In this document: positions 1 to 7,534 of the stretch, piece after piece
Layout of the letters: every line of letters starts with the position of its first letter
Position numbering within the stretch: the stretch's first letter is position 1
Assembly (NCBI GenBank): GCA_020637195.1
Contig: JACJWK010000028.1
Location: 1 to 27,421, forward strand
Origin: Microthrixaceae bacterium
GTDB lineage: Bacteria > Actinomycetota > Acidimicrobiia > Acidimicrobiales > DATDAH01
Direction of reading: 5' to 3'
DNA: 27,421 nt
Notes under the pieces: model-generated
The model's database searches: none
Told to the model about the DNA's origin: nothing
The model's input: only the letters and a program-made list of their open reading frames with translations
Translations under genes and position numbers: made by a program

Positions 1-1445
1 AGCGCCTGCTCGAGGACGGCCCGGGCGATGGGCCCGGCGACACCGCCGCCGGTCTCGTCCGCGCCCTGGTCCTCGACCACCACCGCGATCGCGTACTCGG
101 GCTTCTGGCCCGGGGGCCCGACGAACTCGATGACCCAGGTGTTGTTGGTGTCCCGGCCTGTCTGCGCGGTGCCGGTCTTGCCGCCGACCTCGAACCCGGG
201 GATCGCCCCCACGCCGGTCAGGGTGCCGTTCTGGACGACGCCGAGCATGGCCTGGCGCATCGTCGCCGCGCTCTGCGGGCTGAGGGGGGTCTTCCACACG
301 TCGATGGGCTCGTCCTCGACGACCGCGCCCTCGCCGTCGCGGATCTCCTTCATCACGTGGGGGGCCATGACGCGGCCCTCGTTGGCCACGGCGGCCGCGA
401 CCAGCGCCATCTGGAGCGGGGTGGCCGACGTGTCGCCCTGGCCGATCGACGCCTGCGCCAGCGCGGGCAGGTTGTCCGCGAAGTCGACCGGGAAACGGGA
501 CTCGACCGCGCCGGGCAGGTCGATGGGAGGCACCTGGTTGAAGCCGAACGAGGCGGCGCCGTCGACCATGACGTCGGGACCCAGCGTCTCGACGCCCATC
601 TGGGCGAACGACGTGTTGCAGGACTGCGCCAGGATCGTGAACAGGGTGCCGCCGCACACCTCGCCGGCGAAGTTCGACAGCGGGCGGGTGGTCTGCGGGG
701 GCGTGTAGGTGGACACCGACGGGTACACGGGCTGCTCGGGGGTGACCCGCCCGCTCTGCACGCCGACCGACCCGGTGACCACCTTGAAGGTGGAGCCCGG
801 GAAGAAGGTGTTCTGGTACGACGACGCCCGCAGCGGCGACTGCCCGCTGGTGGGGTCGAGGAACTGGAACGCCGCCCGCGCCTGCTCGGGGTCGTGGCTG
901 CTCAGCGGGTTGGGGTCGTAGGAGGGGTAGCTCCACAGGGCGACGGCGCCCCCGGTGTCGACGTCGAGCACGACCACCGACCCCCGCCGCTGACCGAGCT
1001 GGTCGCGGGCCACCCGCTGGACGTCGTCGCGCAGGGTGAGGGTGACGTTGCCGGTGCGGTCCCGGTCGACGAACAGGTCCGCGAACGAGCGCAGCTCCTG
1101 CTCGAAGGTCTGGCCCGCGAGCTGGTCGTTGTACTGGCGCTCGACCCCGGTGGCGTTGCCGTTCACGGGGAAGAAGCCGGTGACGTGGCCGAACAGGTCG
1201 CCCTCGGGGTACTCCCGCTGGAACTCGAACCGGTCGTCGCTCGGCACCGAGCGGGCCACGACCACCCCGTCGGCGGTCTCGATCGTGCCCCGGGGCCGGC
1301 GCAGGTTCTCGAGGGTGCTGCGCGCGTTGAACTCGTTGTCGTTCAGGTCGTCGGCCTCGAGCACCTGGATGTAGTTCAACATCGCGAACAGGGCCACGTA
1401 GCAGCCCAGCAGGAAGATGCCGAGTCGGCGGATGCGCTTGTTCAC
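1..1445 (-). CDS. pbpA: Class B penicillin-binding protein (PbpA-type D,D-transpeptidase), 3' end cut by window
   Basis: This is a transpeptidase that cross-links peptidoglycan stem peptides on the outer face of the membrane. The N-terminus has a short basic stretch followed by one membrane anchor (about residues 8-26). The three penicillin-binding motifs are all present: Ser218-Thr-Phe-Lys221 (nucleophile), Ser275-Cys-Asn277 and Lys423-Thr-Gly425. The start is GTG, and GTGA overlaps the rodA stop by four bases, so translation is coupled to the SEDS polymerase, its expected partner. About 481 codons are visible and the C-terminal end lies outside the window. The gene order matches the mycobacterial pstP-rodA-pbpA cluster (established knowledge), so pknA/pknB-type PASTA kinase genes may follow just beyond base 1. 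The family call is certain; the choice of the name pbpA over other class B PBPs rests on context. Confidence 0.95.
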   Translation of the reverse strand, partial: MNKRIRRLGIFLLGCYVALFAMLNYIQVLEADDLNDNEFNARSTLENLRRPRGTIETADGVVVARSVPSDDRFEFQREYPEGDLFGHVTGFFPVNGNATGVERQYNDQLAGQTFEQELRSFADLFVDRDRTGNVTLTLRDDVQRVARDQLGQRRGSVVVLDVDTGGAVALWSYPSYDPNPLSSHDPEQARAAFQFLDPTSGQSPLRASSYQNTFFPGSTFKVVTGSVGVQSGRVTPEQPVYPSVSTYTPPQTTRPLSNFAGEVCGGTLFTILAQSCNTSFAQMGVETLGPDVMVDGAASFGFNQVPPIDLPGAVESRFPVDFADNLPALAQASIGQGDTSATPLQMALVAAAVANEGRVMAPHVMKEIRDGEGAVVEDEPIDVWKTPLSPQSAATMRQAMLGVVQNGTLTGVGAIPGFEVGGKTGTAQTGRDTNNTWVIEFVGPPGQKPEYAIAVVVEDQGADETGGGVAGPIARAVLEQA

Positions 1446-2734
1446 GCCGCCGAGCCCTCGTTCAGCCGTCGCGTGGAGTCGTCGGAGATGCGCAGCAGCA
1501 GCGCCAGGAGGATGTAGTTGGCCACGAGCGACGAGCCCCCGTAGCTGATGAAGGGCAGGGTGACACCGGTGAGGGGCAACAGGCGCGTGATGCCGCCGAC
1601 GATGATGAACGCCTGCACCCCGAGCAGCGTGCTGAGGCCGGCGGCCAGCAGCTTGTCGAACTCACGGTCGGCGGTGAGCGCGATGCGGAAGCCCGCGCCC
1701 ACCATCAGCACGAAGGCCACCAGCACCAGCGAGCCCCCGAGCAGCCCCAGCTCCTCGCCGATGGCGGCGAAGATGAAGTCGGTGTCGGCAGCGGGGATCA
1801 GGTTGGGCTGGCCGAGGCCGGGGCCCTTGCCGGTGACCCCGCCGGCGGCCAGCGAGAACCAGCCCTGGATCACCTGGAAGCCCTTGCCCGACGGGTCCTG
1901 CCACGGGTCGAGCCAGACGTCGACGCGGGTCTGCACGTGGTCGAACGTGCGCCAGGCGAACAGCGCGCCCACCGAGAACAGGACCGTCCCCAGGGCCAGG
2001 TAGGTGGCCCGCTGGGTGGCGATCCACACCATGGTGATGAACAGCGCGAAGAACAGCAGCGACGAGCCGAGGTCCTTCTCGAAGAACATGACGAGCAGCG
2101 AGAAGCCCCAGGCCAGCATGACCGGCCCGAGGTCGCGCGGCTCGGGGAACGAGAACGGGCCGACCTTGAACGTGGCCATGGAGAGCACCTCGCGCTTGCG
2201 CACGAGGTACGCCGCGAACGAGATGGCGAGGGCGATCTTGGCGAACTCGCCCGGTTGGAAGCTGACCGGCCCGAGCGACACCCAGATCTTGGCCCCGTTG
2301 ATCGTGCGGCCCACGCCCGGCACCAGCGGCAGCAACAGGAGCCCGACGCCCACGATCATGAGCGTGTAGGGCGTGTCGAGGTCCCGCATGCGGCGCACGA
2401 ACACCAGCGTCAGCACGAAGCCGAGGATGCCGAGCGCCGTCCAGGTGGCCTGGAGGGCGGCGAGGTCCTTGTCGAGCCGGGCGATCCACACGTAGCCGAG
2501 CCCGTTGAGGAGCGCGGCGAGGGGCAACAAGATGCCGTCGGCGAGCGGGGCCAGCCGGCGCACGGCGAGGTGGGCGCCCACGAGCAGGCCGAAGATGACC
2601 CCGAGGAACGGGATGACGTTGGCGGGCAGCGAGGCCTCGGTGCCCAGGCTGGCCAGGGTGTAGGCGCCGCCCACGACGAGGACGGCCAGGACGATCAGGC
2701 CCAGCTCGGTGGTGCGCCGGTGGGCGCCGATCAT
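1442..2734 (-). CDS. rodA: SEDS-family peptidoglycan glycosyltransferase (RodA/FtsW)
   Basis: A polytopic membrane protein of 430 residues that polymerises lipid II into glycan strands together with its class B PBP partner. Many hydrophobic segments span the whole length. SEDS hallmarks include the loop around residues 271-290 with the WLDP motif (Asp276 is at the position expected for the catalytic Asp), the glycine-rich GKGPGLGQ stretch near 302-309, and TDFIFAAIGEELG at 318-330. The ATG overlaps the pstP stop as ATGA, and the stop overlaps pbpA as GTGA. The reading frame extends far upstream of this ATG, but that part is arginine-rich noise antisense to nothing recognisable, and the overlap fixes the start. 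By position in the cluster it is RodA rather than the divisome FtsW, although sequence alone does not separate them here. Confidence 0.93.
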   Translation of the reverse strand: MIGAHRRTTELGLIVLAVLVVGGAYTLASLGTEASLPANVIPFLGVIFGLLVGAHLAVRRLAPLADGILLPLAALLNGLGYVWIARLDKDLAALQATWTALGILGFVLTLVFVRRMRDLDTPYTLMIVGVGLLLLPLVPGVGRTINGAKIWVSLGPVSFQPGEFAKIALAISFAAYLVRKREVLSMATFKVGPFSFPEPRDLGPVMLAWGFSLLVMFFEKDLGSSLLFFALFITMVWIATQRATYLALGTVLFSVGALFAWRTFDHVQTRVDVWLDPWQDPSGKGFQVIQGWFSLAAGGVTGKGPGLGQPNLIPAADTDFIFAAIGEELGLLGGSLVLVAFVLMVGAGFRIALTADREFDKLLAAGLSTLLGVQAFIIVGGITRLLPLTGVTLPFISYGGSSLVANYILLALLLRISDDSTRRLNEGSAA

Positions 2735-4263
2735 GCCGGCTCGGTGGTGGCGCTCGGCGACCCCGCCGACCCGCCGCCCGAGCCCGGCCCACCTTCGCCC
2801 TCGCCCGCGGTGGTGGCCGTGGTGGCGGCGGGCCCGTCGGCGGCGGCGTCGCACTCGACCGGTCGGGCACCGGTGGCCAGGGACTCGCACAGGTTCGCGA
2901 CGAAGGCCTCGGCGTCGTCCAGCGTGGCCTGGTCGGGCTGGGAGCGGACCCGCTCGGCGGCGGTGGCCTTCAGGTCGGCGGCCGAGATGGCGGTGACCCG
3001 CTCGACGGTGGGGTCCCACACCAGGAAGCCGCCCGGCTGACCCTTGAAGATGGTGACCTGCTCGTCGGCGTCGAAGGCGACGTAGTAGGTGTTGCGACCG
3101 TAGTAGTAGAGGGCGCCGACCACGGCGGCGGCGAGCCCGACGAGGGCCAGGACGAACACGACCACCCGCCAGGTGAAGCGGCGGGGGCGGCGGGCGGGAG
3201 GTTCCGCGGGCTCGTCCTCGTCGTCGGGCAGGTGGTCCGGGATCGCCCCGATGAGCGCGGGGGCCGTGTCGTGGCGCGGGGTCGGCGGGTCGTCGCCGCC
3301 GGCGCCGTCGGCCGGCGCCGCGGGGGGATCGCGCTCGGCGGAGGGCTCGACCTCGGCGCCACCGGCGTCGCTCCCGGCCCCGGCGGAGGGAGGAGGAGGC
3401 GGCGGCGGCGGGGGCGGGGCGGCCTCGTCGAACACCGACGCCACCGGGGTGGGCTCGGTGGGTGGGGAGTACGGGCCCAGGTCGGGCTCGGAGGCCACGG
3501 CGACCCGGGCGTCGGCCTCGTCGGCGGCGCCGCCGCCCTCGACGACGTCGACCACGACGCAGGTGATGTTGTCGCGCCCGCCGCCCTCGTTGGCCAGGCG
3601 CACGAGCTCCTGCGCGGCGTCGGACGGATCGTCTCGGCCGGCGAGCGTGGCCGCCACCACCTCGGCGTCGACCTCGTTGAACAGCCCGTCGCTGCACAGC
3701 AGGTAGCGGTCGCCGGGGACCGCGGGCAGCTCCCACGAGTCGACCTCGACCTGTGGGTCCACGCCGAGGGCACGGGTGATGATGTTGCGCTGCGGGTGGC
3801 TGGCGGCCTCCTCGGGCGAGATGCGCCCCTGGCGCACCAGGCTCTCGACGAGGCTGTGGTCCTCGGTGAGCTGCACGAGGCGCCCCTCGCGGAAGCGGTA
3901 CGCGCGGGAGTCGCCGACGTTGGTCATGGCCAGGCGCTCACGCCCGTCGGGGCCCACGGCGAGCGCGAGCGCCACGAGGGTGGTGCCCATCCCCCGCAGC
4001 TCGGGCTCGTGCACGGACCGCTGGAACACGGCGTCGTTGGCCCGGGCCACCGCGTTGACGAGCGAGGCCGTGGTGTCCTCGTCGTGGTGGTCGGCCAGGG
4101 ACTCGAGGGCGACCGCGGAGGCCACCTCGCCGCCGCGGTGGCCGCCCATGCCGTCGGCGACGGCGAAGAGCCGGCCGTCGACCACGAGCAGGTTGTCCTG
4201 GTTGACCGCCCGGGCCTGGCCGGTGTCGGTGAGCGCGCCGGCACGGAATCGGGTGGGGCTCAT
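2731..4263 (-). CDS. pstP: PP2C-type Ser/Thr protein phosphatase PstP
   Basis: A metal-dependent phosphatase that reverses PASTA-kinase phosphorylation at the membrane. It has 510 residues. The catalytic PP2C domain covers about 5-242, with DTGQARAVNQDN (13-24), VADGMGGH (35-42), GDSR (117-120), SDGLF (191-195) and GGRDN (228-232) carrying the metal-binding aspartates. A low-complexity linker follows (about 245-360), rich in Pro, Ala and acidic residues with a run of about 11 prolines near 283-293. Next come a transmembrane helix (about 366-386) and an extracytoplasmic tail of about 120 residues that includes the NTYYVAFDADEQVTIFKGQPGG region typical of the family. ATGA overlaps the fhaB stop. 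The tail ends in Thr/Gly/Ser-rich sequence. The call is firm from motifs, topology and synteny. Confidence 0.95.
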   Translation of the reverse strand: MSPTRFRAGALTDTGQARAVNQDNLLVVDGRLFAVADGMGGHRGGEVASAVALESLADHHDEDTTASLVNAVARANDAVFQRSVHEPELRGMGTTLVALALAVGPDGRERLAMTNVGDSRAYRFREGRLVQLTEDHSLVESLVRQGRISPEEAASHPQRNIITRALGVDPQVEVDSWELPAVPGDRYLLCSDGLFNEVDAEVVAATLAGRDDPSDAAQELVRLANEGGGRDNITCVVVDVVEGGGAADEADARVAVASEPDLGPYSPPTEPTPVASVFDEAAPPPPPPPPPPSAGAGSDAGGAEVEPSAERDPPAAPADGAGGDDPPTPRHDTAPALIGAIPDHLPDDEDEPAEPPARRPRRFTWRVVVFVLALVGLAAAVVGALYYYGRNTYYVAFDADEQVTIFKGQPGGFLVWDPTVERVTAISAADLKATAAERVRSQPDQATLDDAEAFVANLCESLATGARPVECDAAADGPAATTATTAGEGEGGPGSGGGSAGSPSATTEPA

Positions 4264-4748
4264 GCGAGCTCCATCACGGTGCTGCCCACCTTGAGGCGGT
4301 CGCCCTTCTTCATGACCATCGGGCCTTGCACCTTGACCCCCTCGAGGTACGTGCCGTTGGTGGAGCCGAGGTCCTCGACGAAGACCTTCCCGTCGCGGAT
4401 GAACACCCGCGAGTGGATCTGGCTGACGTAGGTGTCGTCGAGCGTGACCGAGCACCCCGCGGCGCGGCCGACGGTGATCTCGTCGCCGAGCGGGAACGTG
4501 CGGCCCTTCTGCGCGGCGGGCTCGACCACCCGCAACCCCTTCGGCGTGCCGCCCCGCCGACCCCCGCGCGGGCCGCCGCCCCCGGCGGGCTTGCGGGCCG
4601 GTCGGTTCGTGACGCCGGCGTTGGCGGGCACCGCGCTGGCCACCGGCGTGCGCAGCTCGGCCCACACCGCCCGGAGCACGCGGAGGAAGAACAGGTACAG
4701 CAGCACCAGGAGGCACAGCTTGAGGATCGTGAGGAGTTGCTCCGACAC
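4260..4748 (-). CDS. fhaB: FHA-domain membrane-anchored protein FhaB (FipA-type)
   Basis: A 162-residue phosphothreonine-reading protein. Residues 5-28 form a hydrophobic N-terminal helix. A basic Gly/Arg/Pro linker (about 45-70) follows, then a C-terminal FHA domain (about 71-160) with the conserved Gly94-Arg95, Ser109-x-x-His112 and Ser-Thr-Asn-Gly-Thr (129-133). In mycobacteria the homologue is phosphorylated by PknA/PknB and links kinase signalling to FtsZ and the divisome (established knowledge). The start is GTG at 4748, chosen because it places the membrane helix at the very N-terminus. The stop overlaps the pstP start. Length and position agree with actinobacterial FhaB. Confidence 0.93.
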   Translation of the reverse strand: MSEQLLTILKLCLLVLLYLFFLRVLRAVWAELRTPVASAVPANAGVTNRPARKPAGGGGPRGGRRGGTPKGLRVVEPAAQKGRTFPLGDEITVGRAAGCSVTLDDTYVSQIHSRVFIRDGKVFVEDLGSTNGTYLEGVKVQGPMVMKKGDRLKVGSTVMELA

Positions 4749-4822
4749 TGGGACGGGAGCCTACCGGCGCCCCACCGCGGCAGGTGGGCGTCCGCGCCCG
4801 AGGGCCTGCGCCTCGGGAGCAC

Positions 4823-5491
4823 TCAGGACGCCTCGAACACCATCCGGGTGTTGCCGATCGTGATCTGGTCACCGTCGACGAGCACCTGCTGCGAGACCCG
4901 CACCCCGTTGACCTTGACGCCGTTGGTGGAGCCCTGGTCGACGATCACGAAGCCGTTGCCCTGCGGGCGGATCTCGGCGTGGTGACGGCTGACGTTGGGG
5001 TCGTTGAGGGTGATGTTGCACTCGGGCAGGCGCCCGATGCTGAGGGGCCGCTCGCCGAGGGGCACCCGCTGGCGGGTGGGCAGGATGAGGCTGCCGGCGC
5101 CGATGCCGCCCTCGCCCTCGGCCAGCTCGGCCTCGATCGAGAAGGTGCCGGTGTGGAGGCGGTCGGACTGGGCGAACGACACGCGGACCGGGCCGATGAA
5201 GCGGTAGCCCTCGTCGCGGGCGTGCTCGCGGGCGGCCTCGCACAGCTCGGAGGTGAGGCGGTCGGACATGGCCGCGAACCGCTCGATGTCGGCGGCGCTG
5301 AGCCACACGCGGAACTCGTTGGGGACGATCGTGTTGCCGTTGACGTCGACCGAGCGGTCGGCGTCCATCTCCCGGGTGAGGCGGCGACCGAGCTCGACCG
5401 GGCGCAGGCCGGACTTGAAGGCCCGGGCGAACGTGCCCTCCACCATCCGCTCGAGGCGGTTCTCGAAGGCCCGGATGACCACGGGCGTCAC
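4823..5491 (-). CDS. fhaA: FHA-domain protein FhaA with N-terminal DUF3662 domain
   Basis: A 222-residue protein. The N-terminal domain (about 5-120) has the FENRLERMVEGTFARAFKSGLRPVEL signature region of DUF3662. The C-terminal FHA domain (about 130-220) has Gly153-Arg154, Ser168-Arg-His-His171 and Ser188-Thr-Asn-Gly191. In M. tuberculosis FhaA binds the phosphorylated pseudokinase domain of MviN and thereby influences peptidoglycan precursor flipping (established knowledge). It is clearly shorter than mycobacterial FhaA because the long disordered linker between the two domains is almost absent. The GTG start overlaps the upstream DUF4349 stop as GTGA. A 74-base spacer separates it from fhaB. 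Confidence 0.92.
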   Translation of the reverse strand: MTPVVIRAFENRLERMVEGTFARAFKSGLRPVELGRRLTREMDADRSVDVNGNTIVPNEFRVWLSAADIERFAAMSDRLTSELCEAAREHARDEGYRFIGPVRVSFAQSDRLHTGTFSIEAELAEGEGGIGAGSLILPTRQRVPLGERPLSIGRLPECNITLNDPNVSRHHAEIRPQGNGFVIVDQGSTNGVKVNGVRVSQQVLVDGDQITIGNTRMVFEAS

Positions 5492-6540
5492 GATAGCGAC
5501 TGCCCTTCCGGGGAGGACGGGCCGGCGGCGGCGCCGGCGCCCACGGGGACCGGGGGCGGGGGCGGCGGGGTCGGGTCGTCGTGGCCTCCGCCGGGGCCGC
5601 CACCGGCCTCGGGGCCGGCCGGGGGTGCGGGGGCCCGGCGGCGGAGGCGGCGGCGCACCACCACCACGACCAGCCAGGCCACGAGGGCCAGCGGGATCCA
5701 GGGCGCCACCGCGAACAGCACCAGGCCGAGGACCGTGGCCACGCCCAGCAGCAGGTCCCAGCCGCTGCGGAACGCGTCGAGGAAGCCGGGGAGCTCGTCG
5801 TCCTCCTGCGGCGTGTCGGGCGAGTCCGGCGTCGGGGTGAGCGTCACCGTGATCGTGGCCAGCGCCACCTGGTCGCCCAGCGTCCGCCGCTGGCCGCGGA
5901 GCTCCTCGAGCGTGGTCTCGCGCTGGAGCAGCTCGTTCTCGAGGATGGCGATGTCGTCGATGTCCTCGGCCCGCAGGATCAGCGCCCGGAGGCGGTCCAC
6001 CGACGCCTCGGCGGTCGCGATGCGGCTGTCGAGGTCGACGACCTGGGCGGTGACGTCGCTGCTGTCGATGCGGCGGTCCTGGGCCTCGCCCAACCCGGCC
6101 ACCTCGTCGAGCACGTCCTCGAAGGCCGCCGGCGGCACCTTCAGCGTGAGCACCGAGCCCGGGTCGCTCGCCCGCGTGGTCTCCTCGCCGAACACCAGGC
6201 CGCCCACGCCCTCGGTGATCCGGCCCACCCGGTCGACGGCGGCGTCGAGGTCGTCGACCACCACGGTGACCCGGCCGGTGAGGATGATCTCGCGACCCTC
6301 CGCGGCGTCCACGGCGTCGAGGTCGACGCCGGTGCCCGCGTCGTCCTGCGCCGCTCCGGCGAGGTCGCCGGCCGCCCCGCCCTCGCCGTCGGCCGTCGGG
6401 GCGGCCACCGCCTCGTCGGCCGTCGAGCGGTCGGCGGCGTCACCACTGGACGCCGAGTCGACCCCTCCGGAGGAGCACGACGCGGCCGCCAGCACGACGG
6501 CCACCGCGATCGCAGCGAGCAGGGCACGGGTGGAGCGCAT
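5488..6540 (-). CDS. DUF4349 lipoprotein with C-terminal transmembrane segment
   Basis: About 350 residues from the ATG at 6540. The N-terminus is a lipoprotein signal (MRSTRALL, a hydrophobic core and the lipobox Ala-Ala-Ser-Cys). An acidic, low-complexity spacer follows. The central DUF4349 region runs from the GRVTVVVDDLDAAVDRV stretch through a long coiled-coil (about 185-245, heptad-like Leu/Ile/Ala with Glu/Arg) to a beta segment ATITVTL. A hydrophobic stretch of about 35 residues, a polyarginine stop-transfer and a Pro/Gly-rich tail come next. An in-frame GTG at 6567 is a possible earlier start, but the ATG gives a standard signal peptide. The stop overlaps fhaA, so it is the first visible gene of the fha-pstP-rodA-pbpA operon. 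The molecular function of DUF4349 is not known to me. Envelope location and operon position suggest a cell-wall role (inference). Confidence 0.85.
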   Translation of the reverse strand: MRSTRALLAAIAVAVVLAAASCSSGGVDSASSGDAADRSTADEAVAAPTADGEGGAAGDLAGAAQDDAGTGVDLDAVDAAEGREIILTGRVTVVVDDLDAAVDRVGRITEGVGGLVFGEETTRASDPGSVLTLKVPPAAFEDVLDEVAGLGEAQDRRIDSSDVTAQVVDLDSRIATAEASVDRLRALILRAEDIDDIAILENELLQRETTLEELRGQRRTLGDQVALATITVTLTPTPDSPDTPQEDDELPGFLDAFRSGWDLLLGVATVLGLVLFAVAPWIPLALVAWLVVVVVRRRLRRRAPAPPAGPEAGGGPGGGHDDPTPPPPPPVPVGAGAAAGPSSPEGQSLS

Positions 6541-6616
6541 GCCCCTCAGACGTGGCGCCGCCGTCACGTGGTTCCCGGCTCGTGGATCCGAGTCGGGCGC
6601 CGGCGCACGGAGGCGC

Positions 6617-6622
6617 TACGAT
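6617..6622 (+). promoter_or_regulatory. Probable -10 element of the tRNA-Leu promoter
   Basis: TACGAT ends 16 bases before the mature tRNA 5' end, which fits an actinobacterial TANNNT -10 box with initiation a few bases into the leader. No convincing -35 box is visible at the expected distance. Confidence 0.45.
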
Positions 6623-6638
6623 CGACGACTCACCACTC

Positions 6639-6723
6639 GGGCGAGTGGCGGAATTTGGTAGACGCGCAGGATTCAGGTTCCTGTGTCCGAAAGGACGTGG
6701 GGGTTCAAGTCCCCCCTCGCCCA
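6639..6723 (+). tRNA. tRNA-Leu (anticodon CAG)
   Basis: An 85-nt class II tRNA. The acceptor arm GGGCGAG pairs with CTCGCCC and is followed by discriminator A. The D-arm region TGGCGGAATTTGGTAGACGCG is typical of leucine tRNAs. The anticodon stem CAGGA/TCCTG encloses the loop TTCAGGT, with CAG at 6674-6676. The long variable arm is TGTCCGAAAGGACG. The T arm has GGGGG/CCCCC around TTCAAGT. The 3' CCA is not encoded. It reads CUG, a heavily used leucine codon in high-GC genomes. It sits head-to-head with the fhaA operon; I recall a tRNA-Leu near fhaA in mycobacteria too. Confidence 0.97.
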
Positions 6724-6760
6724 CTCGTTGGTTCTCGCATCGACGACGGTCGGTGAAGCC

Positions 6761-6811
6761 CCACTGGTCAGCAAGCACCACTGGTCAGCAACCGCCACTG
6801 GTCGGCAGCAG
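6761..6811. repeat. Three-unit 17-bp tandem repeat
   Basis: Units are CCACTGGTCAGCAAGCA, CCACTGGTCAGCAACCG and CCACTGGTCGGCAGCAG, in exact 17-bp register (6761, 6778, 6795). The array lies 37 bases after the tRNA and contains the stop codon of the reconstructed TetR gene on the minus strand. Confidence 0.8.
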
Positions 6812-7465
6812 GGTGTGAGGGAGGCGCGTTGGCTCTGGGCACGGCCTCGTCAGGCGCTCGTGGGTGCGCCGCAAGCTGCGCATGGGTGGTGAACGCTGAT
6901 CGCCAGGTGTGCTCCTCGTCGCCTTCGGGGAGGAGCCTCAGATCGGCGCCTCTGAGCTCCTGGTTGCCGAGGCCCTCGCAGAGGGCCTGGAACTGGATGG
7001 CGGCTTCGGGGACGGTCCGGTCGGTGAGTTGGCCGGCGGGGCGAGGCGTCCGACCTTGGCCCGTAGGCGACCGAAGGCCGAGTCGCGGGCGGCGGTGAGC
7101 TCGGGTCCCGGCTGGAAGTCGGGGACGATGCGCTGGAAGGTGATGCGGAACAGCGACGGGTGGTCGCGCACGAAGGGGCGGAAGATGGTGACGCCGGCTT
7201 CGATGAGGTCGTGGGCGGGGTCGTCGGTCTCGACCTGGGCGTCGAGCCCGTCTTCGAGGATCTCGTAGGCGCGCTGGGCCATGGCGTCGACCAGGAGCCC
7301 GTCGCGGGAGCGGAAAAGGCTGTAGACGGCTCGGGTGGTGGTGCCGACCGCGTCGGCGACCGCTCGGACGGAGACACCGGCGGGGCCGTGCTCGTCGTAG
7401 AGCCGTTCGGTCGCGGCCCGCAGCGCCTCGCGGGTGCGTTCGTCGTGTTCGCGGGGTCGTCCCAT
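6768..7465 (-). pseudogene. TetR-family regulator interrupted by one frameshift
   Basis: The first 140 or so residues are a normal TetR repressor. A helix-turn-helix (about 10-55, with VSVRAVADAVGTTTRAVYSLFRSRDGLL split across the recognition helix) is followed by the start of the ligand/dimer domain (VRDHPSLFRITFQRIVPDF). The frame then turns into Pro/Ser-rich noise and stops at 6938. The typical TetR C-terminus (AAIQFQALCEGLGNQELRG and onward to HTWRSAFTTHAQLAAHP) continues in another frame and stops at 6768. One extra base in the G run 7038-7041 would restore a single 232-codon gene. It is divergent from the hydrolase at 7535 across a 38-bp palindrome, so it is the presumed repressor of that promoter. 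It could be a real inactivating deletion or an assembly error. The ATG at 7465 has only a weak ribosome-binding site. Confidence 0.82.
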
Positions 7466-7471
7466 GTCCGC

Positions 7472-7499
7472 TTGACACTATTCCGATCCCTGTTACGTT
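7472..7499 (+). promoter_or_regulatory. Promoter of the alpha/beta hydrolase gene
   Basis: A consensus -35 TTGACA (7472-7477) and a -10 TACGTT (7494-7499) are separated by 16 bases, with an upstream TG making an extended -10. The -10 half is buried in the palindrome, the usual arrangement for a TetR-repressed promoter. A GAGGA ribosome-binding site (7526-7530) precedes the ATG at 7535. Confidence 0.65.
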
Positions 7500-7521
7500 A
7501 CGTGTAACGTAACAGGGATCG
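7484..7521. promoter_or_regulatory. Perfect 38-bp palindrome, probable TetR operator
   Basis: Arm CGATCCCTGTTACGTTAC (7484-7501), a 2-bp centre GT, and its exact reverse complement (7504-7521). The inner GTTACGTTAC/GTAACGTAAC part is itself an internally repetitive palindrome. It lies between the divergent TetR and hydrolase starts and overlaps the hydrolase -10. Confidence 0.85.
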
Positions 7522-7534
7522 AAATGAGGACACC

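Noticed and set aside
28..1517. Long plus-strand open frames over the pbpA region
   Set aside because: They are antisense shadows of pbpA; their products are His/Arg/Gly-rich without motifs, while the minus strand has all three PBP motifs.
7484..7521. The 38-bp palindrome as a transcription terminator
   Set aside because: It lies between divergent starts, not after stops, and overlaps a consensus promoter.
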